Counted from the first letter of the stretch, positions 35,201-47,644 are shown. The stretch is 64,000 bases of DNA from Mactra quadrangularis (GCA_025267735.1 CM046294.1:41167570-41231569); one strand, 5' to 3'. Notes: a model not told the origin generated them from the sequence alone. A program made the numbers and translations.

Positions 35201-38200
35201 TGTGTACACATATCATTACGTATATTGTTTCTATAGTTTGTGTTATGTCTTAGTAGGATAAATGATACACTGATTTTAAATGTACTATCACATTTTTACT
35301 ACGTAAGGTATTGATACTTAAGGTAGTGAATCATTCACAACTTTATACATACGTGTTATTGTTTTGGATATATAAACAAATGAGTTGTGACAATTCTGTT
35401 TCCGAACAGTTGACAAACATTTTGGGTATGGCTAGCATTTATCATTATGGCTAACATTCTAAAGTAATAACATTTGAACAAGTCAATGGGGTATCAATAT
35501 CGACGTTTACCGTTGTTGTCGTAGAGAGAACATTATGCTATGTTGAATAATTTTGGAAGAAATTGTTTTTTTTTGTTTTTTTTAACTGCATTGGTGAATG
35601 TTTAGTTTATGCATTTTAACAACGTAGTTTTTTGTAATGTTTGTTTGTAAAAATAAAATGCTACATTGGTTAAGACTGTATATCAAAAACTTTACATAAT
35701 AATCATACTTTGACGTAATGAGGTTATAGAAAATATATGTATTTTAACAAACAACATATAATATCAGTAATTTTTAAAAAGAGTTAGTATTGTCTTTGAC
35801 TTAACTTGGGATTACTCAAGATTCCTTTGTTCTGTAAAAAAACACATACATAAAGATGTGAAAGATAACATCCACAATTAAATTATTTTAGCATCAATTT
35901 ATAATATGCTAATCGAATCAGTATAAATGCTCTACACTAAACTCGATCTCACAAAATGTATTTTATATCCACAACTACTGGAATTAAACCAGGTTGTCAA
36001 CCTTACTGCTTGTTGATGCAGCTTGTTCTGATAGTACATGGCATAATGAACTTGACAAAGACCAAATTGAATGATGATTTCTCATTTATTATACATATTT
36101 AAAATGGACGCATATGATAAAACAATGATAAAAATATATGACATAAGTATATACTTGGATAAGCAAATTTATTCCTTTTAGAACTTAACTTTTTAGTGAA
36201 ATCGTATAATCAAATTTGCTTATCCAAGCTTACAGTAGTAAATAATACATAGTAAAAACATGTACTGAAAGAAGGTGGCGCAAACCACATTGCCTAACAA
36301 CAGTATGTGATTAATTAGATGGATGGTGGGGAGGAGGTGGTGTAGCGTAAAAACAAATTTTAAAGCTTTGCAATCAATGCGTGATTTCTCTATTAATAGC
36401 GGTGCTGCGTTATAATCACACATCGTGAAGTTTTCATAAAAAGGTTACTATTTATGCTTTCCCCTTGGCCTTACCCTTAGTAACCAATTTTCACGCTAAA
36501 TATTGGTTTGTATATAAAATATCTTATTACCATAAAACTATATTTACATCCACAACTACTGGAATCAATCCATGTTGTCAACCTTACTGCCAGTTGACGC
36601 ATGTTGTTCTGATAGTACATGGAATTATGAACTTGACAAAGACCAAATTGAATGATGATTTTGCAATTTATTATAAATATTTATAAATGGCGCATATGAT
36701 AAAATATTGATTAAAAATACACGACATAAGTATTTACAATGCTGTAATAAGCAAATTTATTCCTTTTAAAACTTACCTTCCTTTTTTAGTGAAATCATTA
36801 TAATCAAATTTGCTTGTCCCAGCTTACAGTAGTAAATAATACATAGTAAAAGCATGTCCTGAAAGAAATTGGCGCAAACCACATAGCCATTTTTTTATAA
36901 TTCTTACATGCAGCCTATCTTACAATAATTATTAAAGTTTATCACTAAAGATAACGATATATAAAATTTGAATCAACATTGTGCATGCGAAATGACAGTG
37001 GTGAATTAATAGTACACACATACACAACTATAAGTTGCTTTGAAAAATGTCTTCCATTTCAAACCAAATCTATGGTATATTCAAAACACTTGTACTTTCA
37101 AATTTTCGTATACGTCATTTTTTCTCTCGTTCTGGTTATCTACAAATAAATACGTTTGTTATAGTAATTTCAGTATACTTCCTTTCTTCAACACACTTCC
37201 CTTATATAAAATTTATTCACATTTTAAACACCATATCCTTATCATTATTAAGCTAAAATCTATACAAATAGCTTTTCATTTTATCTCCAAAACCTATTAA
37301 AAAGTAGCTACTAGCTGAAGTTGTCAAGCTATTTGAATCAGCCCGTTTTACACGTATTATATCCACTACTGTGGTGGCTGTTATTTTTTGCCAACTCCAC
37401 ATTAACAAGATAGTATCATAAATATCTAACTAAAACAGTATTGATTAATTTCAACATAATATCCATATAGTCTATAAAATTAGAAACTTAACAATACTAT
37501 ATGTATATAAATCAGTTGAGGGAAACTTGACATACCAAGATGCATCAATAATGAAATGCTAAGTCTCTAAAACAAAAACAAAAGTGTTATACCAGTCAAT
37601 TCACTTTGTTGGGTTTGCTCCAAAGATGAATATGGGACAGATTCCCCACTTCTCTGATCGATCATTTCATATTCAGGAACGCTGAAGTAACATTATATAC
37701 ATTTATGTAATAACACATCTGTGTACGTACAATCTCCGTAAACAGATATCCTGTACAGCGTTGACGTACAGGATCTCTACTAATTCCGTGCAAGGTCACG
37801 TCAAGATGAACTTTAAGTCGACCAATCAATGCGTAGCTTTCATCTTGACGAAAACACTAATAATCGCATTTTGATTTCGTAATTTCTATTTTTATACCAA
37901 GTTTTGCATTGCTAATTCAACAGCAGTATTATTCACAGTCTGCGATTGGGCGGCTCTTTTCAAATAGCATGACGTAGACAATGTAAACAACTACGTATCA
38001 TAACAATTTCGTCATGTATATTATGAGTAGAAAAGGTCGCCTGAACGTGGCTTTAGTTTGAAAAAGGCCATTTCTAAATTAGCGAGTTTGCGAGCGGAAC
38101 ATTTTAGATCGGATTTTAATCAGATTGGTGTACGTAATATATGAGAAAAAGTGTTAAAATATATCTATAAAACAACCTACACATATGTTAATGACGTTAA

Positions 38201-41200
38201 TAAACTTATTTATGAAATTACTAAGAATGAAATCATTAAACCATTATCGACGAGCTTTTAGATGAGTATTAGGTTCATATTTAACTACAATGCGATTCGA
38301 TAAATAAGTTGAACATTCGTTGTGTGTAACTGGATATTTCTAGTAAGCTTAGACTGCCTAATGATAAAATTGCAATTTGCCAGCATATTTAACATTAAGT
38401 ACGTACATGCCAATGTTGTTGTAAGCAGACTCTTCAGCAGGTCGATTGATTGCATTGTCTTGACTGAAAACAGAAAAAGGTGTTGAGTACAATATAATTA
38501 CCATTATAACTTTTTAACCATAATTGAATGATTCGTTTTAATAACGCTTGCGTATGTCACATACCATTTTGAGTGTCCAGTAAATAATGTAGCACACCTT
38601 ATCGCAAGAGAAAAAGAGAAATGAAATAAATTTATAAAAATATTTGTATAAAAGGTGGCTGACTCCTTCATGAGATATTTTCCAATTCATAAAACAAACA
38701 TATTTATCTAAACCAAATGCCATTTAAACGCGTTTTAATCAGTAGAATAACAAATGAAGAAAATACTAACTTTTTCCTTCGTTCCAGTATCGTCGGACAA
38801 GCTGAAATACAGAAATTAAAGTATTCAATACGGTTCCTCGTAAATCTAATGTTTTTTGTGTATGCAATGATGATATGATAAATGAAACTTTTATTAAACA
38901 TAGTTTAATATAAATGTTAATAACCTAAAACCTGTTTTGAAATTTGCTAAAATGAATTTTTACTCTATGTTTATAGAAAAATTGAATGAGTATATCCTGA
39001 AATCAGGATTTGTTTAACTAATTTTGGGAGCTTTTTTTATTAACTGCTCTTTGAATAAGCTGCTACGGTATAGTTTCCACTCAATAATAAATGTTATTAG
39101 CACTTTTACACTAGTACGTTTTACTTAGCCGGCATTCTGGGAAGGTTACTTCTTTTTGAATTTCTATTTTTAGATTTCGTTAAAATCTCATACAAATCCA
39201 TACGTTGCTTCATTAAATGATAATTGTATCCTGATTGGTTTAAACTGCAGCGCCAGGGAACAGACTCCAAATAATAAAGCTAAGTTGCAATAACTTGTGC
39301 CATAAGTGTCCTGATTGTGTTATACTGTAGAACAAGGGCACAAACTCTAAAATAATAAAGCAAAATCATATGAAAGTGTGCACAAATGTGTCAAATTGTG
39401 AATTTATCAATACATGTATTACACTTTACTTGACGAATAAATGAGAATGTTTATACGATAATAGATAAATTTACCATGTAGATAACCATGACGTCGTAGG
39501 ACAATTATGCAAACTGCTATCGAGACAACAATTCCGATTGTTCCTCCGATGATGCCTCCAATTATCAGTCCAGGAGACGTAGAACTGTCCATCCCTATTA
39601 AAAACAATACACATGCACCGTTAGTTGATATATTAAAACAATATTCTAGCGTACCAAAAACGTTGCTATCTGGCGATCAAGTATATATATCATTGTACTG
39701 TGACAGAACTACGTAATAGATTAACATGGGTCAAATTATACACACAACTATGAAATAAAAAAATAAAAAGTGAACACTTTATGTGCAGATAAAACACTTC
39801 TTACCATATGGTGACAGAGTATAAACTTGCTCCGTTCGACCATTTTTATTTTCAACAATCAATCTATAACTTGTGAAATCTTCTGCTCTAACATTATGTA
39901 TTGTAAGTTTAATCTGGACATCTGAAGAGGTCATACCATATTTTTCATTTTCCGTAAGTAAATTCCATGTCTCGTTTACTTGTTGATACCATTTATATGT
40001 AGGGAGTGGATAAGCGATAACATCGAACACTATTGTAATCGATGCACCAATGTCAGTTTTTAAATTTCTATCAACGTACTTAGCAGCTCTTGGATAGCCT
40101 GAAAATGTATTACGATAAATCAAATATGTATCATCTTTCTAAGTAACCAATATTTCGAATGGACTGACCAAACGATGGTCTTTATAAAAAAAGAAAGTTC
40201 TCACGTATTTAAAGATTACGCTAGTACATTGGTTAAAGCAATTTTCACAAAGCACACATTCAATATCATTGCATGTTAATAATAAAGACCTTTAATTGCG
40301 TTCAAATACATTTATGAAACTATGTGCAACATACAATTTGAATGTATACCAACTGTTATTAATGCAAAATTATACCGTAAATATCGCATTACGTTATGTA
40401 TACTTACATTTGACTAGAAGTTGCAGGACATCAAAATGAGTTCTCAGAGGATTATAAGCATTACAAACATATAATCCTGCATCTAAACAGTTTGCCTTAG
40501 TTATGTTGTACTCCAATCTATTCGTTGTTTTAGTCTCAAGTTTGTTACTGTCATAGCTTAGTGTCATTGTAGCTGTCGGATTACTATCAGCGATACAAAC
40601 AAAATGGACAGGATCATCTTCATTTACGGTCACAGTTTCTTGGGTATATCCCTCAATAATAAACGATGTAATGCTTGCTTCATCTGTAAAAGAGGTTCTT
40701 CAAAATCTAAGTATTTACAAACATAAGAATTCCTAAACACAAATGAGACAAGCAGCATGCGTACATTAAATGTAAGTCATCACTTTAAATACAAATACGT
40801 TAACATGTGTTTATCATGATCAAGTTTAGACAAATAGAACACCACACGTAAATATCAAACTTTTTAGATTTATACAGGTGTTTTATTCCCATTTTAGTTT
40901 GAACATTTCACCCCAATCTTTAAAATCACAAATCGGATATTTTAAAATTATTTCTCATTCCCCACACGTTGACACAATAATGATAATGCCACTGCGTTCA
41001 GGTTTATATACACTGTTACAGCCAATCTCAGCAAGCGAATATTTGCCATTAGACCGTTGAATGTTTAACATTTATAATAGTTTTAGCAATCGCTGTGCGG
41101 TTATAGTTTTTGGAGTGACCATTATGTTTGCAGTAAGAACTGTGCGCTTACTATATCTACAGTAAGAAATGCAATCATGCATAAGGAACAGAGCCGAGGA

Positions 41201-44200
41201 AATACCAAATACAGAAATGATAAGGAAAGTGGATTTGACAAAAGCTAATGTTGAAATATCGTTAAAATTCCATCAAATAGTACTTGCAGTAATTTGATTT
41301 TTATTTGGTTAAGCACGGATACAAATATATGGTCATTTTAAGGTGGCTTGATATAGCTTTCCTTGACATTTGTGTACAACCAGTTTTCTTTTTCCCTTCT
41401 AGAAAGCTGGAACATGGTACAACATTCCTTATTAATTGGCAAAAATGACATTATTGTCGCATTCATAAAATGGTATACTCAATTCCGGTATAGCTTGAAC
41501 CAGCAACTCCTACATTTAGTAAATTTGAAATAAAAATTAATCCTACTGCGCGGACCTATGTGAGCATGTATATATATTCCGCTGCAGTATATTTGTGCTT
41601 GCTGAATGTCTAGCTAGTAATACTGATGATTTCTGCCATATAACTTATAAAGAATGTCTGTCGCCGCTTATAATATTGCAAAAAGTGAAATCCAATGTAT
41701 ATATAAAATGTGTCCTAAATACGACTTTGCGCCCAAAAACATTCAATGTCATTTAAATACAATAGCAATTATTACTAGTGACTTTATTTCATACGCAACA
41801 AGCTTGCACCATGTTAAGGAGATTGAAGTATACCAAGATATCAACAATATGTTCATTTAAGCTGAAACTTACATAAAACATCTAAGACAACGTCTACTGT
41901 TTCATCCTGAAAGTAAGTTTGTTGAGATGTACATGTACATGTTCCAGTATGATTTCTTGATGGCGTCCATAATAACGTAGTGATACTTCTATTATAGTTA
42001 ATTGTCGATTGCTTAGTAAGTGAAACATTGTTACATTCCCAGTATAATGTTGGTGTAGGATTTCCACCTTTAACAGTACAGGCTACTGTCCCCTGAGCAT
42101 TTTCTATCACACGATATTCTCTTTTCTCCGGTATATATGGATCATCTGCTTTGTCTGCAAATATGTACACAACAATTTCATAAACAAAACTTTTAATCAA
42201 ATGTAGCTCCTTCGAATTAACCAGATCATTGAATAATGATTTATAAACAACAAAACAACACTTTTGTATAACGTGTATTTTAGCACTAAGGCAAAAGGCT
42301 ATACTAATATCATGCATGTACATTCGTATGAAAAACTATAACATAAGCTGACAATTCCATGGCAATACATATTTAATAAGTGTATGTAGTATTCATACAT
42401 ATTAACTTACAGTGATAAGACATAAGGTAAACCGTTCAAAAATCAACTCTTGAAGATGTTTCTTAACAAAATTTGATACATATTGTTTTTAAATAAAATT
42501 TTGTGACTGGTCAGTATAGCCGCCCAAAGCTGAATGTCCTTTCAATAACATCAAAAGTGCACGAAAACTTTTGCGACGAAACACAATGTTTTATTGGTTG
42601 AACATCTTCATAACAACTTTGAATTGACCAATCAGAGATCCCAAAATATCAAAGGAAACTATTTTCCGCCTAATGCACTTCGCTTTAACGGCAGAAAATA
42701 CATTACATTTGACATACATACACACTTGTGGATTATATCTTTATTGCTTTGATATAGACTATTTTATCATAAACCTAATATCAAATGCTTTGCAATGTAA
42801 TACGACTTAACAACTATTTAGAAGAATAAATTGAAGTCTTAGCCTATAAGTAAGTACAAATCTCGAATCTAACAAAGCATTAAACTTTCATGACAGGGCA
42901 ATTAACTTCATATTTCTGAAAATCAAGTTAATACTTACATCGTACATTTAGTTGTCTTTTGTCTTCTGATGTTATCATGGTTGTGTTTACTGCATTATTT
43001 GCTTTACAAAATACCACTATATTATTGTACTGTCGTGTTACATATAAACGTAGTATACTGGATGTAACACTTATATCATAGTAGTTAGTTCTTGTAGTTA
43101 TATTTTCTGTTATCTGAGTTTCGTTGCGATCCTTTCCATTTGGATGTTTATACCAATATACAGAGGCAGCAGGTCTTGCTGATGATGTTGTACATTTAAA
43201 CTCTACCACTGTGTTTTCTGTCACATTAACATAATAACTACGTGGTGTATAAATTCTAACTGATCTTATTCGGGCTGAAGGTACAATATTAGTAAACACT
43301 TATAGCAGATGATATTACGTGAGCTTAGCGAGTCCCGATTCTCAGCAAAAGTCTGAGATCCCACTTTTCAATGTCTTCAAACCGCGACATATCGTAGATA
43401 TTTTCAACAGAATTTACTTTTTTTTTTACTTTTCGTTTAGTAACTCTAAAGACGCTTGCAATGATCTCGCTAATTGGACGCTTGGAGTTTTTTAATGCGG
43501 TTACTTCCCTTGGCACTGCACTCTATAAAACAGTTCGCACGTGATGGCAACAGTTCGCACGCGAGGGCAACAGTCAAAACTGTTTCATGCGCAGTGTCGT
43601 TGCGCAGTAAAACATAACAGAGTAAATCCGGTTTCACTCAGAATAGTTGAAAAACAGTTAAAAATAGCAAATTGACATTTATATAGAGCATTAGGTAATA
43701 ATACATAACGTCAATTTAAATTGGTGCATGCTTATATAAATACAAATAATTATCTTCCACCATTTTCTACATTATTAATTCAGCATAGTGTTTGTTTATA
43801 TTTGATTAAACGCCGTGTCTACACGTTTGGTTAATTTAACGGCGTCCAGCGCAGTTAACCTAGCTTTCCTTGACCCTTATCTACAACAAGTACTGACCTA
43901 CCCTTAAAGAAGACCGAAAACTTCTCCATTTACCTTATCAATGGAGGAAAATTCACAAAGTTGTTTAAATTTAAGGGTTTAACAGCCGAAATTTTCTACA
44001 TTGAAAGCATATTAAAGCTAATAGTTAGTGAATTTGAAATGAAATAAGTAACTATCAGATGAGAATAGTTTCACGGCTCAAATGAACCATGCAGCCCTAG
44101 TCATTGTCCTCGTATAATTTACAATAGAGAGGAAATTAAACCTATATACATTGTTGCACTATATATCATCATTACAAGCTCATGAATAAATTGGAACATT

Positions 44201-45889
44201 CAACAATGGGAGCATTTTACAAACTATTTATTGTAGTATACAATGTTTTCGACGAAACATAAAACAAATGTTTGTTAAAATATATACCCAGAATCCAATG
44301 AAAAGCACACACATAATTTCAACTGTATTTTAACATATTAAAACTTACAGTATCAAGACAATTACCTTTTACAATTTTAAGTATCCATTTTGATCCTGTC
44401 GCTTCTGTCTGTCCTGGTAGTGTACACGTATAGATCATATCATGATCGTGTATTGATGCATATAATTTTGTTACTTGATATACTGTCTGGTTACATGTGT
44501 AGCTGTATCTTTGTTCATAGACTAGGAATGATACACCTTGCGAAATACTACATTGTCCACTCTGATTAACACTCATGGCAACTGTGGTTGATCCCATGTT
44601 ACTATTCCAGTTGACATATGGCACATTAGAAGATACACTGCATGCAAATGTAACATTGTCCATATAGTTTACTTCTACTTCATCAAATGAAATTGTTCGT
44701 TGACAATAGTTACAATTTACATCAGCTAAAAAACAATATAAACTAACTACATTATAATAATAAAATACGGCGTTTTATACAAATAGCTCGGTAAAACCCT
44801 CGGTTTCTTTTATCGATTTTACATACAACTGGTTACTGCATTTCTTTGGAATTTGCATGAGAAGGCATATACTCAAAGGTATATGTACAAAACATTGTAT
44901 TCGTCTATTTACCAATGTAACCCAATGACATTTTACAAACTTAGATATGTTTTTTTAAGTTGTGTAGTTTTATGATTTATATACATGATTTCTACGTCCA
45001 TTTTGATTGGGTTTATGTTTTTTTACGTGGCTTCATCGGTTTTGAGAACGGATATAAACTTTACTTTATTAAAATAGTAAGCGCTTCTATCTCAATTATG
45101 TTTACAAAAAAATGTTTAAATTTTTCAAGCATATCTGTAAGTTGTACCTGATTTTATTTTAATAATCCAAGTAGATCCTTTACTGCCTAACTGATGTGCA
45201 TCTTTACAAGACAATATAGTGTTGTGTCTAAGTTGATTGGGCTTAACTGTAACCTGATACGATGAACTGTTACATGCATACGAATATCTTGTACTACTTG
45301 TAAGAAAAGTTTGTGATGAAGCTGTACATGTTCCATTCTGATAACTCATCAATGATATTGCATTAGGTCCTGCCAAATATTTCCATCTTGTTAAATTAGT
45401 TGATTGTGATAATTTGCATACAAGTGTGTAGCTATCACTGTCAAGTACTTCAACTACGTCCGCAGTTAACTTTGTAGACTGACAACGGCTCGAACATACT
45501 GGAAATTGACATTTAAAAGAAAAATTATTACATGACATGCATAATATGTTTAATGATTCGACTAAATGAGCACAACAACAACGCGTATTGAAGAGGGAAA
45601 ACAACGCCAAGTGCAATGATGTTGTTTTAAAACATAAACGTGGGATGGAATATCCATTACATTTGGTTTGATTTTAAGAATGTTAACATCGATTTTTATG
45701 TTTTGATCTTCCTTATTCATTATTACAACATCATCATGACGTTAATTTATGTCATATGGCTAATGAAAAGATAAAGTTTTATGGGCACATCATTTAATTC
45801 GGTTACAATTGTTGTTCTTTATGTTACACTTAATAAGACTGCTACTTACTGATGGCCAACATCACTCCAAGGAATGTGTCAACCTTCAT
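32108..45889 (-). CDS. Convergent paralog: Ig-superfamily receptor, 6 Ig + TM + tyrosine-motif tail
   Basis: Minus-strand exons: 45889-45850 (signal peptide MKVDTFLGVMLAI), 45498-45148, 44725-44366, 43274-42939, 42154-41873, 40683-40408, 40098-39805 (one Ig each), 39594-39475 (transmembrane, GLIIGGIIGGTIGIVVSIAV), 38801-38771, 38463-38407, 37681-37593 (tail), then probably 32239-32108. Ectodomain exons are phase 1-1 and divisible by three. Tail exons of 31 and 57 nt equal those of the plus paralog. Tail motifs: SAYNNI (ITIM), VPEYEMI, VPYSSL (ITIM) and TPYSQV (ITSM). Compared with the plus gene it lacks the counterparts of exons 19388-19687 and 20373-20654 and the FN3 exon. The exon joining 37593 (phase 1) to 32239 (phase 0) was not found, so that last link is inferred from homology. 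Probable surface receptor or adhesion molecule. Confidence 0.8.
33849..33949 (+). CDS. Orphan tail exon A (alternative cytoplasmic exon)
   Basis: Acceptor gtatcatcag precedes and donor gtaaat follows. Entered in phase 1 it reads GSVVRVASSSFDFNAGL...MNGSHDVYAK, leaving in phase 0. If the donor is not used, the frame continues VNKTNKEGIY and stops at 33980-33982. It has no ectodomain of its own nearby. It is phase-compatible with tail exon 30328 (or 24673) of the upstream receptor and with the exon at 34829. Assignment to that gene is inference. Confidence 0.55.
34053..34306 (+). repeat. SINE family A between alternative tail exons
   Basis: Head ggccagctcagtcggtagcac (A box) and gggttcgattccc (B box); body gagtttggtcatggaataatttc, cattctccgtcata and cagttgacagtcattggcataagt, ending near gttttaaccaacc. 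It separates tail exons A and B. Confidence 0.75.
34492..34589 (+). CDS. Orphan tail exon B (alternative cytoplasmic exon)
   Basis: Acceptor gatgttacag (a second AG nine bases upstream at 34481-34482 keeps the same frame) and donor gtaaag. Entered in phase 1 it reads VNGYEFVDINTDNRENS...ATTESK, leaving in phase 0. Entry and exit phases equal those of exon A at 33849, so A and B could replace one another. YEFVDI is a plausible phosphotyrosine site. Confidence 0.55.
34829..34999 (+). CDS. Distal last tail exon with ITIM and ITSM motifs (plus strand)
   Basis: Acceptor gttttacag; phase 0 start; 56 residues and TAA at 34997-34999. It contains LNYADL (ITIM, [ILVS]xYxx[LIV]) and TPYDIV (ITSM, TxYxx[VI]), and an acidic SDEDDDK end. 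It is clearly homologous to the minus-strand exon at 32108-32239: GLNYADLVF / GLIYADPLF, KPGEKI / PPGEKM, DPTPYDIVD / YPTPYSQVD. That conservation on both strands argues it is real coding sequence. An AATAAA lies at about 35652. Confidence 0.75.
   Translation: MSNINKEGLNYADLVFKDSKPGEKIRMKDHDPTPYDIVDFTKKAEPFPHSDEDDDK
35955..36890. repeat. Two-copy direct repeat with fold-back core
   Basis: About 330 bp at 35965-36290 recurs at 36548-36890: tccacaactactggaat, aacttgacaaagaccaaattgaatgatgat, gcatatgataaaa, agcttacagtagtaaataatacatagtaaaa and ggcgcaaaccaca. Within copy 1, cttggataagcaaattt (36154-36170) pairs perfectly with aaatttgcttatccaag (36212-36228), a 75-bp hairpin. Copy 2 keeps a degraded version. 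It is located in the last intron of the minus-strand receptor. Confidence 0.75.
37593..38801 (-). CDS. Membrane-proximal tail exons of the minus-strand receptor
   Basis: Exons 38801-38771 (31 nt, ACPTILERRKK), 38463-38407 (57 nt, NRPAEESAYNNIG) and 37681-37593 (89 nt, VPEYEMIDQRSGESVPYSSLEQ). Phases 1-2, 2-2, 2-1 match the plus gene exons of 31, 57 and 95 nt exactly. These exons are too short to show up as long open frames and were found by homology and splice sites. Only one copy of the block is present here, so the duplication in the plus gene came after the two genes separated, or was lost here. Confidence 0.75.
37748..37850. repeat. Pair of adjacent perfect hairpins
   Basis: atcctgtac (37748-37756) pairs with gtacaggat (37766-37774). 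cgtcaagatgaa (37799-37810) pairs with ttcatcttgacg (37839-37850). They sit in the intron between tail exons of the minus gene. No protein or RNA family is recognised. Confidence 0.6.
39805..40098 (-). CDS. Membrane-proximal Ig exon without Ig cysteines
   Basis: The positions of the two Ig cysteines are occupied by Asp/Asn and Tyr: IVFDVIAYPLPTYKWYQ and DFTSYRLIVEN. The same is true in the plus paralog (21590-21883: LVFNVIAYPPPKFTWYQ and DFTSYKVVVEN). Trp and the tyrosine-corner-like DFTSY remain. The domain likely folds without the core disulfide. Confidence 0.75.
43797..43970 (-). repeat. SINE family B
   Basis: The reverse complement carries cctccattgataaggtaaatgg, gggtaggtcagtacttgttgtagataagggtcaaggaaagctaggttaac, gcgctggacgccgttaaattaacc and gtgtagacacggcgtttaatc. 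It lies in an intron of the minus-strand receptor. Confidence 0.7.
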
Positions 45890-47213
45890 GTTAAATAATC
45901 TGAAAATGAATAAACGTCTCAGATAGAAAACATTTTATATTAAGACCTCCGATGCCTTGATCTATAAAGCAATAAGTTAAGAACACAAAGTGAACTATTT
46001 GTGGGCACCATGCATATAATAATCTGTATGAAATGAAAATAAAGCTAAATAAACACATTTAAATACTAACATGGCTTTGAACATTGGTAAAATTACATTT
46101 ACAAAAAGACATTCTTTGGTTGAAAAATGCATGTACAAACCTACTTTCTATTACACATTTGTCGCTACTAGTCCAGTCAAATTAGCCCAAAAATGACCCG
46201 AACCTAAAACAAATTGCAACAGAAAACATTTTACCACTATTATAAAGTACAAGCCTTCCTACACCACAGAAAAAAGTCCTCAAAGAAATTCGTAGTATAA
46301 GTTTACTAAATTCACTCTTACATTGACCACTTGTAATAGCGATTGATAAAACTGTAGTAAGTGACTGAAGTGGGACTAAAGCCTGTTTACACCTTAAAAT
46401 GAACTTTTCAATTGTTTTATTTGCACAAATAACTACCAAGGTTGATAGGAAAGGCTGCTTGAGTATAAGTATTTGTAAAATAAGGAATATTCTGTGTAGT
46501 TTTCCAAATAAAATCGGACATATTAGTATCTGTTTACCCCACCCAGTGAGAACCAATAGATACAACAGAAAATAAAAATAAATTTCATATTATCTTGTTT
46601 TATTTATATATACATACTGAAAATATAAAATATAACATTAGGATTAATGAATATTATATGACAACATTTTCCTTGTTCAAAAATAATTGGAATAAAATAA
46701 TAAGAATAAGTAAAACATATTGAACACTCTAATTTAAATACCACGCATAATAGTAGAGCAGCTAAGTGTGATTCTTTTAATTTCACAGGACCACAAATCG
46801 TCACAAAATGAGCCATATACCAAACTGTTCGGGACAGTCTGAAGTTTATCAGACTGCCGGCATAAATTTAAAATATTAGGTGTGGGCCCGGAAATTCAAG
46901 ATGGCGTCTAAAACGGCCGCCATTTTGGCCGGTTATAAGAAAAACCTTGTGTAGCATTCTTATCATTTTACAGAAACCAAAGGCAAAGTAAAACACGCTC
47001 TTATGATTCAGTAGACTCTAAAAAGCATAAAAATATAACACATAGATAACATTCTCATAACTATCATCATCATTATCATCAACAATCATCATCTTACACA
47101 GAGCTATATGGTAAAAAACATATGTATGTAGATCTAAACTTGAATCTTATCTTGAGTACTTAAACACACGTATAGAACATTTAGAAATCAATAATAAATT
47201 CATATGTCCATAT

Positions 47214-47575
47214 GTAGCAGAGGTATAATACCCAACTTGTAATTCCTTGCCTTCAAGCTATCTTTCATGGCGACGTGTCCGCTTATGACTAGAGAGCCCG
47301 TGGGTTTGAATCTCAGTTAGGACCATAAATTTTTATTGCGTTATATTTGGTGCCCAATATAAGAACATGTGTGATTGCATCCTTTGATATTCCCACAGAC
47401 AATCAAGCTCCAAGAATTTGAGAACAAATTCTGCACAGGAGGGCGTGTATGTAGCCGAGATATTATATGGTAATTTTACTCTCTTGTATTCAAGCTAGCT
47501 TTTATGGCGACGTGGTTGAGTGTTCAATTACGACTCGAGAGATCATGGGTTTAAATCTCAGTTCATAATGATTAC
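47214..47575 (+). repeat. Two-copy tRNA-like repeat inside the 4.5 kb element
   Basis: Units begin at 47214 (gtagcagaggtataatacc) and 47451 (gtagccgagatattatatgg), about 237 bp apart. Each contains tcaagct then atggcgacgtg and a B-box-like gggtttgaatctcag / gggtttaaatctcag. They look like degraded tRNA-headed repeats. Confidence 0.5.
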
Positions 47576-47644
47576 TATCGGGTTACACATGATCTAAACA
47601 ACATTGAATGTTTAGCTTTTAGCACAAATCTAGATACGGTACAA

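Noticed and set aside
37040..37300. Overlapping plus-strand frames of 86 and 69 codons
   Set aside because: Low-complexity F/S/I-rich translation of AT-rich DNA in two frames at once; no splice or domain support.
41654..41860. Plus-strand 68-codon frame in an intron of the minus gene
   Set aside because: No domain and no splice context; also checked 40690-41870 on the minus strand for the two missing Ig exons and saw none.
43325..43516. Minus-strand 63-codon frame upstream of an Ig exon (with SKRPISEIIASVF-like residues)
   Set aside because: It has a faint helix-turn-helix look but lies in an intron of the minus gene, is short, and no family could be named; possibly transposon debris.
46182..46565. 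127-codon minus-strand frame at the left end of the 4.5 kb element
   Set aside because: Composition is rich in I, L, F and K as expected from AT-rich DNA, no motif recognised, and it starts in the inverted-repeat end.
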